NCBI GenBank assembly: GCA_021788795.1
Contig: JAJYKG010000002.1
Span: 1 to 26,466, forward strand
Origin: Thermoplasmata archaeon
Lineage (GTDB): Archaea > Thermoplasmatota > Thermoplasmata > RBG-16-68-12
Length of the DNA stretch: 26,466 nucleotides
Direction: 5' to 3'
Notes under the pieces: generated by a model
What the model was told of the DNA's origin: nothing
Databases searched by the model: none
The model's input: the letters and a program-made list of their open reading frames with translations, nothing else
Program-made: the position numbers and the translations under genes
Part shown: positions 1 to 8,196 of the stretch, in pieces
Layout: each line of letters opens with the position of its first letter
Numbering within the stretch: the stretch's first letter is position 1

Positions 1-55
1 GGGGGAGGATCCCGCCATGTGGGCACGCCATCCGGGGGGTCGCGGGATAATCTTT

Positions 56-73
56 TTGACAACGCGATGTCAA
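56..73. repeat. Short inverted repeat beyond the 3' end of the first gene
   Basis: TTGACA (56-61) and TGTCAA (68-73) form a perfect six-base inverted repeat with a six-base loop, four bases past the stop codon of the minus-strand membrane protein gene. A run of five T residues (53-57) overlaps its left arm, which would suit termination of a plus-strand transcript entering from the left rather than the minus-strand gene. The role is uncertain. The rest of 1-77 shows no supported gene. Confidence 0.3.
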
Positions 74-77
74 CGCA

Positions 78-761
78 TCAGGGCGCGTGCCGCGACCGGG
101 CCGCCCAGGCGTCGAAGTGGAAGGCCGCAGCGATGAGGACGAAGCCGATCGCGACGACGAGCAGGTCCGCGGCGAGCCGGGCGTTCCGGAGGGCACCCAC
201 GGGATCCGCGAGGGAGCCGCTCCCCGCGGAGAAGGCCATCGCAATGACCGCGCCGCATCCCACCCCGGCCACGACGGCCATGCGCTCCGAGGCGAGCTCC
301 CGCGCCGCGTACACGAGGCCGACCGCGGCGATCGCGGACGGCGGTCCCCAGAAGAAGGGGATTGCCGGGAGGACGACGAGGGAGGTCGGCGCGGCGAAGG
401 GCGGCTCGGGGAACGTCAGGAGGACGTAGGCGGCGGTGACGCCCGCGGAGACCGGCAGGACGACGAGCAGGGAGGCGATCAGGGAGAGGCGCGCGGAGAG
501 CCCGGACTCGCTCAGGGGGAACGCGCGGCTCAGGACGACCGCGCCGTAGGCGCCCGCACTGAGGCCGAGGACCTGCATGAGCGCGCCGAGGATGAGTGCG
601 GTCACACCGCCGATGTAGGAGGGGAGCAGGAGGAAAGCCTCGGCGGCCGCGAGGAGGAGCGTCCCGAGGGCCAGGAACCACGCGGCCAGGAGGAACCGCC
701 GCCGCGCCGCCAGCCGGACGGTCTCGAGGGTTCGCCCCGCGGGGGCGAGGGGGATCGTCAC
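78..761 (-). CDS. Polytopic membrane protein of unknown function
   Basis: The 227-residue product is mostly hydrophobic, with about six likely transmembrane segments near residues 23-46, 50-78, 92-115, 125-152, 161-180 and 194-214, separated by short arginine-containing loops. The basic N-terminus (residues 10-22) suggests an inside-first orientation. I see no catalytic or metal-binding motif and do not recognise the family. The ATG start at 761 fits a TATA-like TTAA box about 26 bases upstream (784-791), which implies a leaderless transcript. It is transcribed divergently from cysS with less than 90 bases between the two start codons. The antisense frame covering the same bases is strongly charged and repetitive, as expected of a shadow. 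Function cannot be inferred from neighbours. Confidence 0.7.
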   Translation of the reverse strand: MTIPLAPAGRTLETVRLAARRRFLLAAWFLALGTLLLAAAEAFLLLPSYIGGVTALILGALMQVLGLSAGAYGAVVLSRAFPLSESGLSARLSLIASLLVVLPVSAGVTAAYVLLTFPEPPFAAPTSLVVLPAIPFFWGPPSAIAAVGLVYAARELASERMAVVAGVGCGAVIAMAFSAGSGSLADPVGALRNARLAADLLVVAIGFVLIAAAFHFDAWAARSRHAP

Positions 762-783
762 GCCTCCCGCATGGGCGCGCGCT

Positions 784-791
784 CACTTAAG
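784..791 (-). promoter_or_regulatory. TATA-like box for the minus-strand membrane protein gene
   Basis: The sequence CTTAAG is an AT-rich island in GC-rich DNA, centred about 26 bases before the ATG at 761. That spacing is typical of archaeal promoters that produce leaderless mRNAs. Only position and composition support it. Confidence 0.4.
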
Positions 792-812
792 CGTGGCCGG
801 ATTCGGCGGGAA

Positions 813-820
813 CCTTAATA
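813..820 (+). promoter_or_regulatory. TATA-like box for cysS
   Basis: CCTTAATA lies about 30 bases before the ATG at 847, so the predicted transcription start falls within a few bases of that codon. This supports the 847 start over an upstream in-frame codon at 793, which would lie before the promoter. Confidence 0.5.
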
Positions 821-846
821 CCGGTCGCCCTCATGCGTGCCGCGCC

Positions 847-2256
847 ATGGCGGTCCGCGTCTACAACACGCTCACCCGGGAGAAGGAGGACTTCGTCCCC
901 CTCCATGGGCGGCGCGTGTCCATGTTCGTCTGCGGCCTCACGCCGCAGGACGTGACCCACCTGGGCCACGCGAAGACCTACATCATGTTCGACGTGGTCG
1001 CGCGGTTCCTGCGGCACAAGGGCTACCACGTCTTCTACCTGCAGAACGTCACGGACATCGAGGACCGGATCATCAAGAAGATGCGGGAGACGGGGCGGGA
1101 CTGGAAGGAGATCGTCGCGGCGAACTTCGCGTCCTACCTGGACGTCATGGGGACGCTCGGGTGCGATTCCGTGGACGTGTACGCGTACGCGACGGACTAC
1201 GTGCCCGAGATCCGGGACCAGATCCGGGGGCTCCTGGACAAGGGCTACGCCTACGTTTCGGAGGACGGCAGCGTCTACTACGACACGACGAAGTTCAAGG
1301 ACTGGGGCAAGCTCAGCGGGCAGAAGGTCGAGGAGCACATCGCCGGGGCGCGGATCGAGGTGGATGAGAAGAAGCGCGACCCCGCGGACTTCGCGCTCTG
1401 GAAGGCCCAGAAGCCCGGGGAGCCGGCGTGGGACAGCCCGTGGGGCAAGGGCCGCCCGGGATGGCACATCGAGGACACGGCAATCACGATCCAACATTTC
1501 GGGCCGCAGTACGACCTCCACGGCGGCGGGATCGAGCTCGCCTTCCCGCACCACGAGGCGGAGCTCGCCCAGGCGGAGGCCTTCACCGGCGTTACGCCGT
1601 TCGTGAAGTACTGGATGCACCCCGGCATGCTCATGATCCGCGGCGAGGAGATGCACAAGTCCCTGGGGAACTTCTGGGCCGTCAGCGACGCCCTGGCACG
1701 CTGGCCGCCGGAGGTCCTCCGCTTCTTCTTCCTCAACGCGCACTACCGGTCCCCTCTGGACTTCTCGCCCGAGGGGCTCGACGAGGCGTCCCGCTCGTAC
1801 GGCCGCCTGCGGGAGACCCTGCGGAGCGTGGAGGCGGAGCGGCGGCGCGCGTCGACGGAAGGGAAGGGAGACGCGGACCTGCGCGGGGCGACGCGCAGGG
1901 CCCTCGAGGCCTTTGACGCCGCGATGTCCGACGACTTCAACACGCGGGAGGCGCTGGCCGCGGTCTTCGACTACGCGCGCGAGGTGAACCGCGCAATCGG
2001 ACTGGGCGCGGGTCGCGGAGCGCTCGACGAGGTCGCGGGCGCGTTCGACGCGTTCGGCGACGTGCTCGGCCTCTTCGCCCGCGGCGAGACGGGCGTGGCG
2101 CTCACGGAAGGCCTCGTGGACCTGCTCGTCGGGCTGCGCGAGGATGCGCGGAAGCGCAAGGATTTCGCGACGGCGGACCGCATCCGCGAGGCGCTCGGCG
2201 CCCTCGGCATCGCGCTCGAGGACGGCCGCGATGGGGCGCGGTGGAAGCGGCGGTGA
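847..2256 (+). CDS. cysS: Cysteinyl-tRNA synthetase
   Basis: This 469-residue class I aminoacyl-tRNA synthetase charges tRNA-Cys in the cytoplasm. The N-terminal catalytic domain holds the HIGH-type motif HLGH (residues 38-41), a zinc-binding cysteine at C29 in VCGLTPQD, the block GRPGWHIEDTAI around residue 205, and FPHHEAE, another zinc-site element. The position that is a zinc-ligand cysteine in bacterial enzymes is D210 here; I recall this as common in archaeal CysRS but could not check it. The KMSKS loop reads EMHKS (268-272), keeping only the second lysine and final serine. A helical anticodon-binding region follows and the length is normal. The ATG at 847 is preferred because the frame upstream of it has no family similarity and the TATA-like box at 813-820 suits it. 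Confidence 0.95.
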   Translation: MAVRVYNTLTREKEDFVPLHGRRVSMFVCGLTPQDVTHLGHAKTYIMFDVVARFLRHKGYHVFYLQNVTDIEDRIIKKMRETGRDWKEIVAANFASYLDVMGTLGCDSVDVYAYATDYVPEIRDQIRGLLDKGYAYVSEDGSVYYDTTKFKDWGKLSGQKVEEHIAGARIEVDEKKRDPADFALWKAQKPGEPAWDSPWGKGRPGWHIEDTAITIQHFGPQYDLHGGGIELAFPHHEAELAQAEAFTGVTPFVKYWMHPGMLMIRGEEMHKSLGNFWAVSDALARWPPEVLRFFFLNAHYRSPLDFSPEGLDEASRSYGRLRETLRSVEAERRRASTEGKGDADLRGATRRALEAFDAAMSDDFNTREALAAVFDYAREVNRAIGLGAGRGALDEVAGAFDAFGDVLGLFARGETGVALTEGLVDLLVGLREDARKRKDFATADRIREALGALGIALEDGRDGARWKRR

Positions 2257-2335
2257 GGGGCGCCCGGGCGGTCGGCGGGAGCAAGGGCCAACGGGGTCTC
2301 GGACGTGAGAACATCCGGGGTTCCCGGACCGTGCT

Positions 2336-2348
2336 AAAGTATTTAAGC
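2336..2348 (+). promoter_or_regulatory. Upstream TATA-like box before gyrB
   Basis: AAAGTATTTAAGC is an AT-rich box about 155 bases before the gyrB start codon. It would give a leader of roughly 130 bases. It could be a second gyrase promoter or belong to a small untranslated RNA; the sequence alone does not say which. Confidence 0.35.
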
Positions 2349-2410
2349 AGACAGCCCGAGAACCGAGCTCCGCCGGAACCCCGTTCCACTCCATACAAAC
2401 GACCTGGATA

Positions 2411-2421
2411 CGTTTATAAAG
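2411..2421 (+). promoter_or_regulatory. Proximal TATA-like box for the gyrB-gyrA operon
   Basis: CGTTTATAAAG is the best match to an archaeal TATA box in the 245-base gap between cysS and gyrB. Transcription would start near 2443-2447, leaving a leader of about 55 bases, unlike the leaderless pattern seen at several other genes here. The weak AGGTTGAG element (2488-2495) before the ATG could act as a ribosome binding site. Confidence 0.55.
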
Positions 2422-2501
2422 GCCCTCCGCTTACTCTTCGCGTCACTCGGGATGGGGTGTAGAGAGCCTCAGAAGTCGACGCTTGGCAGGTTGAGAAATA
2501 G

Positions 2502-4433
2502 ATGGCAGAAGAGAGAACCGAACCGACCCCGACGCCTCAAGTCAGCGAGGTCTACCTCTCCGACCAGATCCAAGTCCTGGAGGGGCTTCAGGCCGTCCGA
2601 AAGCGGCCCGCGATGTACATCGGCAGCGTGGACGAACGCGGGCTGCACCACCTCGTCCACGAGGTCGTCGACAACTCGATCGACGAGGCGATGGCGGGCT
2701 TCTGCAAGAACATCCAGGTCAGCCTCAACCCCGACGGCTCCGTGACCGTGGCCGACGATGGCCGCGGCATCCCGGTCGACGTCCATCCGAAGTACGGCGT
2801 GCCCGGCGTCGAGCTCGTCACGTCGCGGATGCACAGCGGCGGGAAGTTCGAGCACAAGATGTACCGCGTCTCCGGCGGCCTGCACGGGGTCGGCCTGTCC
2901 GTGGTCAACAGCCTGAGCGAGTGGTTCGAGGTCCGCATCCACCGCGACGGCAAGGAGTACCGCATGCGGTATGCCCGCGGCCAGAAAGCCGAGGACCTCC
3001 AGGTGACCGGGGCCGCCGAGGGCACGGGCACGATCATCACGTTCAAGCCGGACAGCCAGATCTTCGAGACGATCGCGTTCGATTACGACACCCTCGCAGC
3101 GCGCCTGCGGGAGCTCGCCTTCCTGAACGCAGGCCTGCAGATCCTCATCGTGGACAAGGAGCACGGCCGCGGCGACGTCTTCCAGTTCCAGGGCGGCATC
3201 AAGGAGTACGTGAAGTGGATCAACCGCGCGAAGACGCCGCTCCACCCGGACCCGATCTACCTCGCGAAACAGTCGGACGGCGTGCAGCTCGAGGTCGCGA
3301 TGCAGTACCACGACGGCTACAACGAGTCCATCTTCACCTTCGTCAACAACATCGACACGAAGGAAGGCGGCACGCACCTCATCGGCTTCAAGTCCGGGCT
3401 CGCCCGGGCGTTCATCAACTACGCGAAGGAGAACAAGTACCTGAAGGGGGACGACAGCCTCGAGGGCGACGACGTCCGCGAGGGCCTGACCGCAATCCTG
3501 AGCCTCAAGATCCCCGACCCGCAGTTCGAGGGTCAGACGAAGATGAAGCTCGGGAACTCCGAGGTCAAGGGCATCGTCGAGTCCGGCATGTACGAGAAGC
3601 TCACGGAGTTCTTCCTGGAGAACCCCAGGGTCGCGGAGGTGTGCATCCAGAAGGCCGTCCTCGCCTCCCAGGCCCGCGAGGCCGCCCGGAAGGCCCGGGA
3701 GCTCACGCGGCGCAAGGGGCTCTTGGATGGCTTCAACCTCCCCGGGAAGCTCGCGGACTGCCAAGAACGCGACCCCGCGAAGGCCGAGCTGTTCATCGTG
3801 GAGGGGAACTCCGCCGGCGGGAGCTGCAAGCAGGGGCGGCGACGCGAGTTCCAGGCTGTGCTCCCGCTCCGCGGCAAGATCCTGAACGTGGAGAAGGCAC
3901 GCCTCGACCAGATGCTCAAGAACGAGGGCATCCGGACCCTGATCCAAGCGATTGGCGCGGGGGTGGGCGAGGAGTTCGACGTCAGCCGGGTGCGCTATCA
4001 CCGGATTATCACGGCGGCCGATGCGGACGTGGACGGGCAGCACATCACGACGCTTCTGCTCACGCTCTTCTTCCGCTACATGCGGCCGATGATCGAGGCG
4101 GGCTACGTCTACATCTCGCAGCCGCCCCTCTACAAGATCCGGAAGGGCAAGGACCTCTACTACGCCTACTCCGAGCGGGAACGCGAGGAGCTGGGCAAGC
4201 GGCTCGGCGACAAGGGCATCGTGTACCAGCGGTTCAAGGGCCTCGGCGAGATGAACGCGGACGAGCTCTGGGAGACCACGATGGACCCGGACCGCCGCAT
4301 GCTCAAACAGGTCACGATCGAGGACGCCGCATCCGCGGACGCGTTGTTCTCGATCCTCATGGGCGAGGCCGTGGAGCCGCGCCGCCAGTACATCCAGGAC
4401 CACGCGAAGGAAGTCGTGAACCTGGACATCTAG
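2502..4433 (+). CDS. gyrB: DNA gyrase subunit B
   Basis: GyrB supplies the ATPase and TOPRIM parts of gyrase, which introduces negative supercoils. The 643-residue protein has the GHKL ATPase motifs HEVVDN (E54, N58), DDGRGIP and GGLHGVGLSVVN, then the transducer element QTKMKLGN. The TOPRIM domain shows E434 in VEGNSAGGSCKQG (the usual aspartate after EG is asparagine) and the metal-binding D507, D509 and D511 in ADADVDG, followed by QRFKGLGEMN near the C-terminus. Length fits the short form without the large insertion of enterobacterial GyrB. Its stop codon lies eight bases before gyrA, so the two subunits are made from one operon. Gyrase is found in several euryarchaeal classes, usually explained by ancient transfer from bacteria. 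Confidence 0.97.
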   Translation: MAEERTEPTPTPQVSEVYLSDQIQVLEGLQAVRKRPAMYIGSVDERGLHHLVHEVVDNSIDEAMAGFCKNIQVSLNPDGSVTVADDGRGIPVDVHPKYGVPGVELVTSRMHSGGKFEHKMYRVSGGLHGVGLSVVNSLSEWFEVRIHRDGKEYRMRYARGQKAEDLQVTGAAEGTGTIITFKPDSQIFETIAFDYDTLAARLRELAFLNAGLQILIVDKEHGRGDVFQFQGGIKEYVKWINRAKTPLHPDPIYLAKQSDGVQLEVAMQYHDGYNESIFTFVNNIDTKEGGTHLIGFKSGLARAFINYAKENKYLKGDDSLEGDDVREGLTAILSLKIPDPQFEGQTKMKLGNSEVKGIVESGMYEKLTEFFLENPRVAEVCIQKAVLASQAREAARKARELTRRKGLLDGFNLPGKLADCQERDPAKAELFIVEGNSAGGSCKQGRRREFQAVLPLRGKILNVEKARLDQMLKNEGIRTLIQAIGAGVGEEFDVSRVRYHRIITAADADVDGQHITTLLLTLFFRYMRPMIEAGYVYISQPPLYKIRKGKDLYYAYSEREREELGKRLGDKGIVYQRFKGLGEMNADELWETTMDPDRRMLKQVTIEDAASADALFSILMGEAVEPRRQYIQDHAKEVVNLDI

Positions 4434-4441
4434 GGTGACGG

Positions 4442-6979
4442 ATGCCGGACGAGGACACGCCACAACCGCCCGTACGGCGGGTCGTCCCGCAGCCGATCGA
4501 GGACGAGATGCAGCGGTCCTACATCGACTACGCCGTCTCCGTCATCGTGTCCCGCGCGATCCCGGACGCCCGGGACGGGCTCAAGCCGGTCCAACGGCGC
4601 ATCCTGCATGGGATGAACGAGCTCGGCATGAGCTCCGGCGGCCAGTACAAGAAGGCCGCGCGCGTCGTCGGCGAGATCCTCGGGAAGTACCATCCCCACG
4701 GCGACATCGCGATCTACGACACGGTCGCGCGAATGGTCCAGGACTTCTCCCTCCGATACCCGCTCATCGACGGCCAGGGGAACTGGGGGAGCACCGAGGA
4801 CGAGCCGGCGGCGATGCGGTACACGGAGTGCCGCCTCGCGAAGACCGCCGAGGCCATGCTCGAGGACATCGAGAAGGACACCGTCAACTGGATGGACAAC
4901 TTCGACGGGACGCTCAAGGAGCCCCTCGTCCTCCCCTCCAAGTTCCCCAACCTGCTCGTGAACGGCTCGAGCGGCATCGCCGTCGGCATGGCGACGAACA
5001 TGCCGCCCCACAACCTCGGCGAGGTCGTGGACGCGCTCACCCTCCTCATCGACCGCCCTGACGCGGAGCTCCACGACCTCTTCGACCCCGAGAAGGGGCC
5101 CATCCGAGGCCCCGACTTCCCGACGGGCGGCATCCTGTACGGCGTCGAGGGCGTGGCGGAGGCGTACCGCACGGGGCGGGGCCTCATCACGATCCGCGCC
5201 CGGGCGGAGTTCGAGGAGGCGGGCCATGACAAGGTCCGCATCGTAATCACCGAGATCCCGTACATGGTGAACAAGTCCGCCCTCGTCGAGTCCATCGCGC
5301 TCCTCGTGAAGTCGAAGAAGATCGACGGCGTCACGGACCTCCGGGACGAGAGCGACCGCGAGGGCATGCGGATCGTCCTCGAGCTCAAGCGCGACGCCAT
5401 CGAGGATGTCGTGCTGAACCAGCTCTACCACCACACCCAGATGGAGACCACCTTCGGCGTGATCAACCTCGCCCTCGTGGACGGCAAGCCGAAGTACCTC
5501 GCGCTCAAGGAAGAGCTCCAGGTCTACATCGACCACCGCGTCGCGATCGTGCGACGCCGCACGGAATTCGACCTGCGGAAGGCGCGGGAGCGCCTGCACA
5601 TCGTGGAGGGCCTCATCACCGCGGTCGACCACCTGGACGAGGTCATCCGCCTCATCCGCCACTCGCAGACGGTCGACGAAGCGCGCGCGGGGCTCATGAG
5701 CCGCTACCTCCTCAGCGAGGCCCAGGCGAACGCGATCCTCTCGATGACGCTGCGGCAGCTGACCGGGCTCGAGATCGAGAAGCTCCGGCAGGAGCAGCGC
5801 GACCTCACCGCGAAGATCGAGGCGCTCGAGACCATCCTCGCCTCCCGCGAGCGCATCCTCGGCATCATCAAGCAGGAGCTCGCGGAGCTCAGGGACAAGT
5901 TCGGCGACGCGCGGCGCACGTCCATCGAGACGCAGGCCTCGGACATGGAGATCGAGGACCTGATTCCCGAGGAGGACGTCGTCGTCACGATCACCAACAC
6001 GGGCTACATCAAGCGCATCCCCGTGGCCACGTACCGCACGCAGAGGCGCGGTGGGAAGGGTGTCACGGGCATGGAGACGAAGGAGGAGGACTTCGTCGTC
6101 AACCTCTTCACCGCGTCCACGCACGACTTCATCCTGTTCTTCTCGAGCCGAGGCCAGTGCTACTGGCTCAAGACGTACAAGATCCCCGTGGGCTCGCGGT
6201 ACGCGAAGGGGAAGCCCATCGTGAACCTGCTCCCGAGGCTGGAGCCCACCGAGAAGGTCCTCGACATGATCGCGGTGCGGGACTTCGACCCCCTGCGGAC
6301 GATCGCCTTCGCGACGAAGCTGGGGCGGATCAAGCAGACCCGGCTCGACGCCTTCCAGCGGCCGAACATCCGCGGCATCCGGGCGATCGAGCTCAACGAG
6401 GGCGACGAGCTCGTCGAGGCGCGCATCGCGGACGGCGACGAGGAGGTCATCCTAGCGAGCGCGGGCGGCTACGCGAACCGCTTCGTCCTCAAGGAGGTCC
6501 GGTCGATGGGGCGGACCGCGGCGGGCGTCCGCGGCATGCGGCTCCGCAAGGACGACCGTGTGGTCTCCATGGCCCTCGTGAAGAGCGAGGAGACGGAGCT
6601 GCTCACGATCCTCGCGGCGGGGCTCGGCAAGCGGACGAAGGTGAAGGAGTACCGCAAGACGCGCCGCGGCAGCCAGGGCGTGGTCACGACGAGCATGAGG
6701 GTCGCGAGGAGCCCCGTGGTGGGCGTCCTCGAGGTGGATTCCGGGGACGAGATCCTCGTGACCACCGTGGGCGGCGTGGTCATCCGCTGCCCGGTGGACG
6801 ACATCCGGGAGACGGGGCGAGCGGCGAAGGGCGTCCGGATCCAGCGGCTCGCCGAAGGGGACCGGGTTTCCGCGGTGGTCCGGCTCGTGACCCCCCAGGA
6901 GGAGGACGCCGCGGCGGAGGCGAGGGCATCCCCGGCGCCGACCGGCGATGCGCCGAGGCCGCCCGAGGACGAGCGTTGA
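4442..6979 (+). CDS. gyrA: DNA gyrase subunit A
   Basis: GyrA carries the DNA breakage-reunion activity of gyrase. The 845-residue protein starts at an ATG preceded by AGGGTGA (4432-4438), a good ribosome binding site that overlaps the gyrB stop codon. The catalytic tyrosine is Y127 in AAMRYTECRL, after the winged-helix segment beginning near RAIPDARDGLKPVQRRIL. A coiled-coil tower region follows, around residues 340-500. The C-terminal pinwheel contains a complete GyrA box, QRRGGKGV, at 534-541, which distinguishes gyrase from topoisomerase IV because it is needed for DNA wrapping. A short acidic and proline-rich tail ends the protein. It converges on the next gene with one base between the stop codons. 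Confidence 0.97.
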   Translation: MPDEDTPQPPVRRVVPQPIEDEMQRSYIDYAVSVIVSRAIPDARDGLKPVQRRILHGMNELGMSSGGQYKKAARVVGEILGKYHPHGDIAIYDTVARMVQDFSLRYPLIDGQGNWGSTEDEPAAMRYTECRLAKTAEAMLEDIEKDTVNWMDNFDGTLKEPLVLPSKFPNLLVNGSSGIAVGMATNMPPHNLGEVVDALTLLIDRPDAELHDLFDPEKGPIRGPDFPTGGILYGVEGVAEAYRTGRGLITIRARAEFEEAGHDKVRIVITEIPYMVNKSALVESIALLVKSKKIDGVTDLRDESDREGMRIVLELKRDAIEDVVLNQLYHHTQMETTFGVINLALVDGKPKYLALKEELQVYIDHRVAIVRRRTEFDLRKARERLHIVEGLITAVDHLDEVIRLIRHSQTVDEARAGLMSRYLLSEAQANAILSMTLRQLTGLEIEKLRQEQRDLTAKIEALETILASRERILGIIKQELAELRDKFGDARRTSIETQASDMEIEDLIPEEDVVVTITNTGYIKRIPVATYRTQRRGGKGVTGMETKEEDFVVNLFTASTHDFILFFSSRGQCYWLKTYKIPVGSRYAKGKPIVNLLPRLEPTEKVLDMIAVRDFDPLRTIAFATKLGRIKQTRLDAFQRPNIRGIRAIELNEGDELVEARIADGDEEVILASAGGYANRFVLKEVRSMGRTAAGVRGMRLRKDDRVVSMALVKSEETELLTILAAGLGKRTKVKEYRKTRRGSQGVVTTSMRVARSPVVGVLEVDSGDEILVTTVGGVVIRCPVDDIRETGRAAKGVRIQRLAEGDRVSAVVRLVTPQEEDAAAEARASPAPTGDAPRPPEDER

Positions 6980-6980
6980 G

Positions 6981-8042
6981 CTACCCCGGCCACGTCACCG
7001 AAATCCCGAGCCCGGGCTTGTTCGGCGCGACCAGGTGTCCGTTCTTGAAGGCGAGGCCCGAGGACGGGTCCGACGCGAGGTTGAAGTGGGAGTCCAGGTC
7101 GAGCCACCGGACGTTCGGCGAGGCGAGGGCGAAGTGCAAGCCCGCGGCGACGGACAGCTGCGGCTCGCCCATGCAACCCACCATGGTCGGATACCCGGCG
7201 GACGAGCAGATCGTGTCCACCTCCATGGCCCGCGCGATCCCGCCGTGCTTCATCAGCTTCAGGTTCACCATCTTCGCGGCGTTCCCCCAGCGCACCTTCT
7301 TGGCGTCGTTGGGCGTGAGGACCATCTCGTCCGCCATGATGGGGATCGGCGAGGACTCGGTGAGGACCCGCATGCCCTCCAGGTCCGTGGCGGGGATGGG
7401 CTGCTCGAAGAAGGCGATGTTGAGGTCCTTCGCGGACCGTGCAAATTGGAGGGCCTGGCCCCAGGTGTAGCCCTCGTTCCCGTCGATCCGGATCTCGACC
7501 TTGCTGCCCGCCGCGGCCCGGATCGCGCGCAGCCGCTCCAAATCGCCCGGGGGGTCCGTCCCGATCTTGACCTTGAGCGCGCGGAAGCCCTCCTGGACCC
7601 ACTGCCGCGCGTGGGCCACGGCGGCCGCGGTCGGCATGATCCCGATCGTGGTGTCCGTGACCATGCGGTCCCGCGTCGCGCCCAGGTAGCGGCAGAGGGA
7701 CACGCCGGCGACCTGGGCCGCGAGGTCGAACACGGCCATGTCCACCGCGGCCTTCGCCGCGGGGTTGCCCGGGACGAGCTTGTCCATCCGGTCCGCGATC
7801 TCCTGCGGCTGGTGGAACTCGACGCCCCGGAGCCCCTTCACCAGGGTCTTCATGGTCTCCGTCATCGTGAGGAGGGTCTCGTGGGTCACCTCGCTCGGGG
7901 CGCCGCAGCCTTGGCCGACCAGGCCGTCGGAGTGGATGAACACCCAGACGGTCTCGGCGACGTCCGACGAGCCGCGGGCGATCGTGAAGCGCTCCTTGCG
8001 CGGGATGTTGAGCGTGGCTGACTCGATGAGTTCGATTTCCAT
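6981..8042 (-). CDS. Dipeptide epimerase-like enolase superfamily enzyme
   Basis: The 353-residue protein has the mandelate racemase/muconate lactonizing enzyme layout: an N-terminal capping domain (about residues 1-125) and a barrel with K157 and K159 (KVK), metal-binding D187, E213 (FFEQP) and D238, and K265 in LMKHGG. Residues D315-L-D317 match the DxD signature of L-Ala-D/L-Glu-type dipeptide epimerases, where it binds the substrate amino group. It probably inverts the C-terminal residue of a small dipeptide; the exact substrate is not readable. Archaea lack murein, so scavenging of bacterial cell-wall or other mixed-chirality peptides is a possible role (inference). The ATG at 8042 has a TATA-like box 23-32 bases upstream, suggesting a leaderless transcript. 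Muconate cycloisomerase or o-succinylbenzoate synthase are less likely. Confidence 0.82.
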   Translation of the reverse strand: MEIELIESATLNIPRKERFTIARGSSDVAETVWVFIHSDGLVGQGCGAPSEVTHETLLTMTETMKTLVKGLRGVEFHQPQEIADRMDKLVPGNPAAKAAVDMAVFDLAAQVAGVSLCRYLGATRDRMVTDTTIGIMPTAAAVAHARQWVQEGFRALKVKIGTDPPGDLERLRAIRAAAGSKVEIRIDGNEGYTWGQALQFARSAKDLNIAFFEQPIPATDLEGMRVLTESSPIPIMADEMVLTPNDAKKVRWGNAAKMVNLKLMKHGGIARAMEVDTICSSAGYPTMVGCMGEPQLSVAAGLHFALASPNVRWLDLDSHFNLASDPSSGLAFKNGHLVAPNKPGLGISVTWPG

Positions 8043-8064
8043 CGCGGACCCGACACACGGACGG

Positions 8065-8074
8065 AGATATCAAG
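8065..8074 (-). promoter_or_regulatory. TATA-like box for the epimerase gene
   Basis: AGATATCAAG (read on the opposite strand as CTTGATATCT) lies centred about 27 bases before the ATG at 8042, the expected distance for a leaderless archaeal transcript. Confidence 0.45.
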
Positions 8075-8114
8075 ATAGCCTCGCGGCTCTACGCTCCCGG
8101 GCGCCCGGATCTCA

Positions 8115-8144
8115 GATAACCAAAGTTATCATTGCAATGAGAAC
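8115..8144. promoter_or_regulatory. Overlapping palindromes upstream of the heme operon (candidate operator)
   Basis: GATAAC (8115-8120), four bases, then GTTATC (8125-8130) form a perfect inverted repeat. A second perfect 12-base palindrome, TCATTGCAATGA (8129-8140), overlaps its right arm and extends with one mismatched pair to 8125-8144. Both sit 15-45 bases upstream of the hemA TATA-like box, in an AT-rich island within very GC-rich DNA, between two divergent genes. The symmetry suits a dimeric DNA-binding regulator of the heme operon. The identity of any regulator is unknown. Confidence 0.5.
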
Positions 8145-8158
8145 AACTTCCGCATAGC

Positions 8159-8168
8159 TTCTTATAGG
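8159..8168 (+). promoter_or_regulatory. TATA-like box for the heme operon
   Basis: TTCTTATAGG lies about 33 bases before the hemA ATG at 8197, so transcription should begin a few bases before that codon. No other AT-rich box precedes the following nine genes, consistent with one promoter for the whole unit. Confidence 0.5.
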
Positions 8169-8196
8169 AACCACGAGTCGCGCCACCCGGAAGGTC

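Noticed and set aside
56..61. TTGACA as a bacterial -35 promoter element
   Set aside because: No suitable -10 element follows and the rest of the window shows archaeal-type promoters; it is better described as one arm of a short inverted repeat.
787..2394. Long open frame antisense to cysS (about 535 codons)
   Set aside because: It mirrors a well-supported synthetase gene, is rich in arginine, glycine and valine, and has no recognisable domain. GC-rich third positions produce such antisense frames throughout the window.
2469..6124. Long open frames antisense to gyrB and gyrA
   Set aside because: They are composition artefacts opposite genes with complete gyrase motifs; the translated text is low-complexity and lacks motifs.
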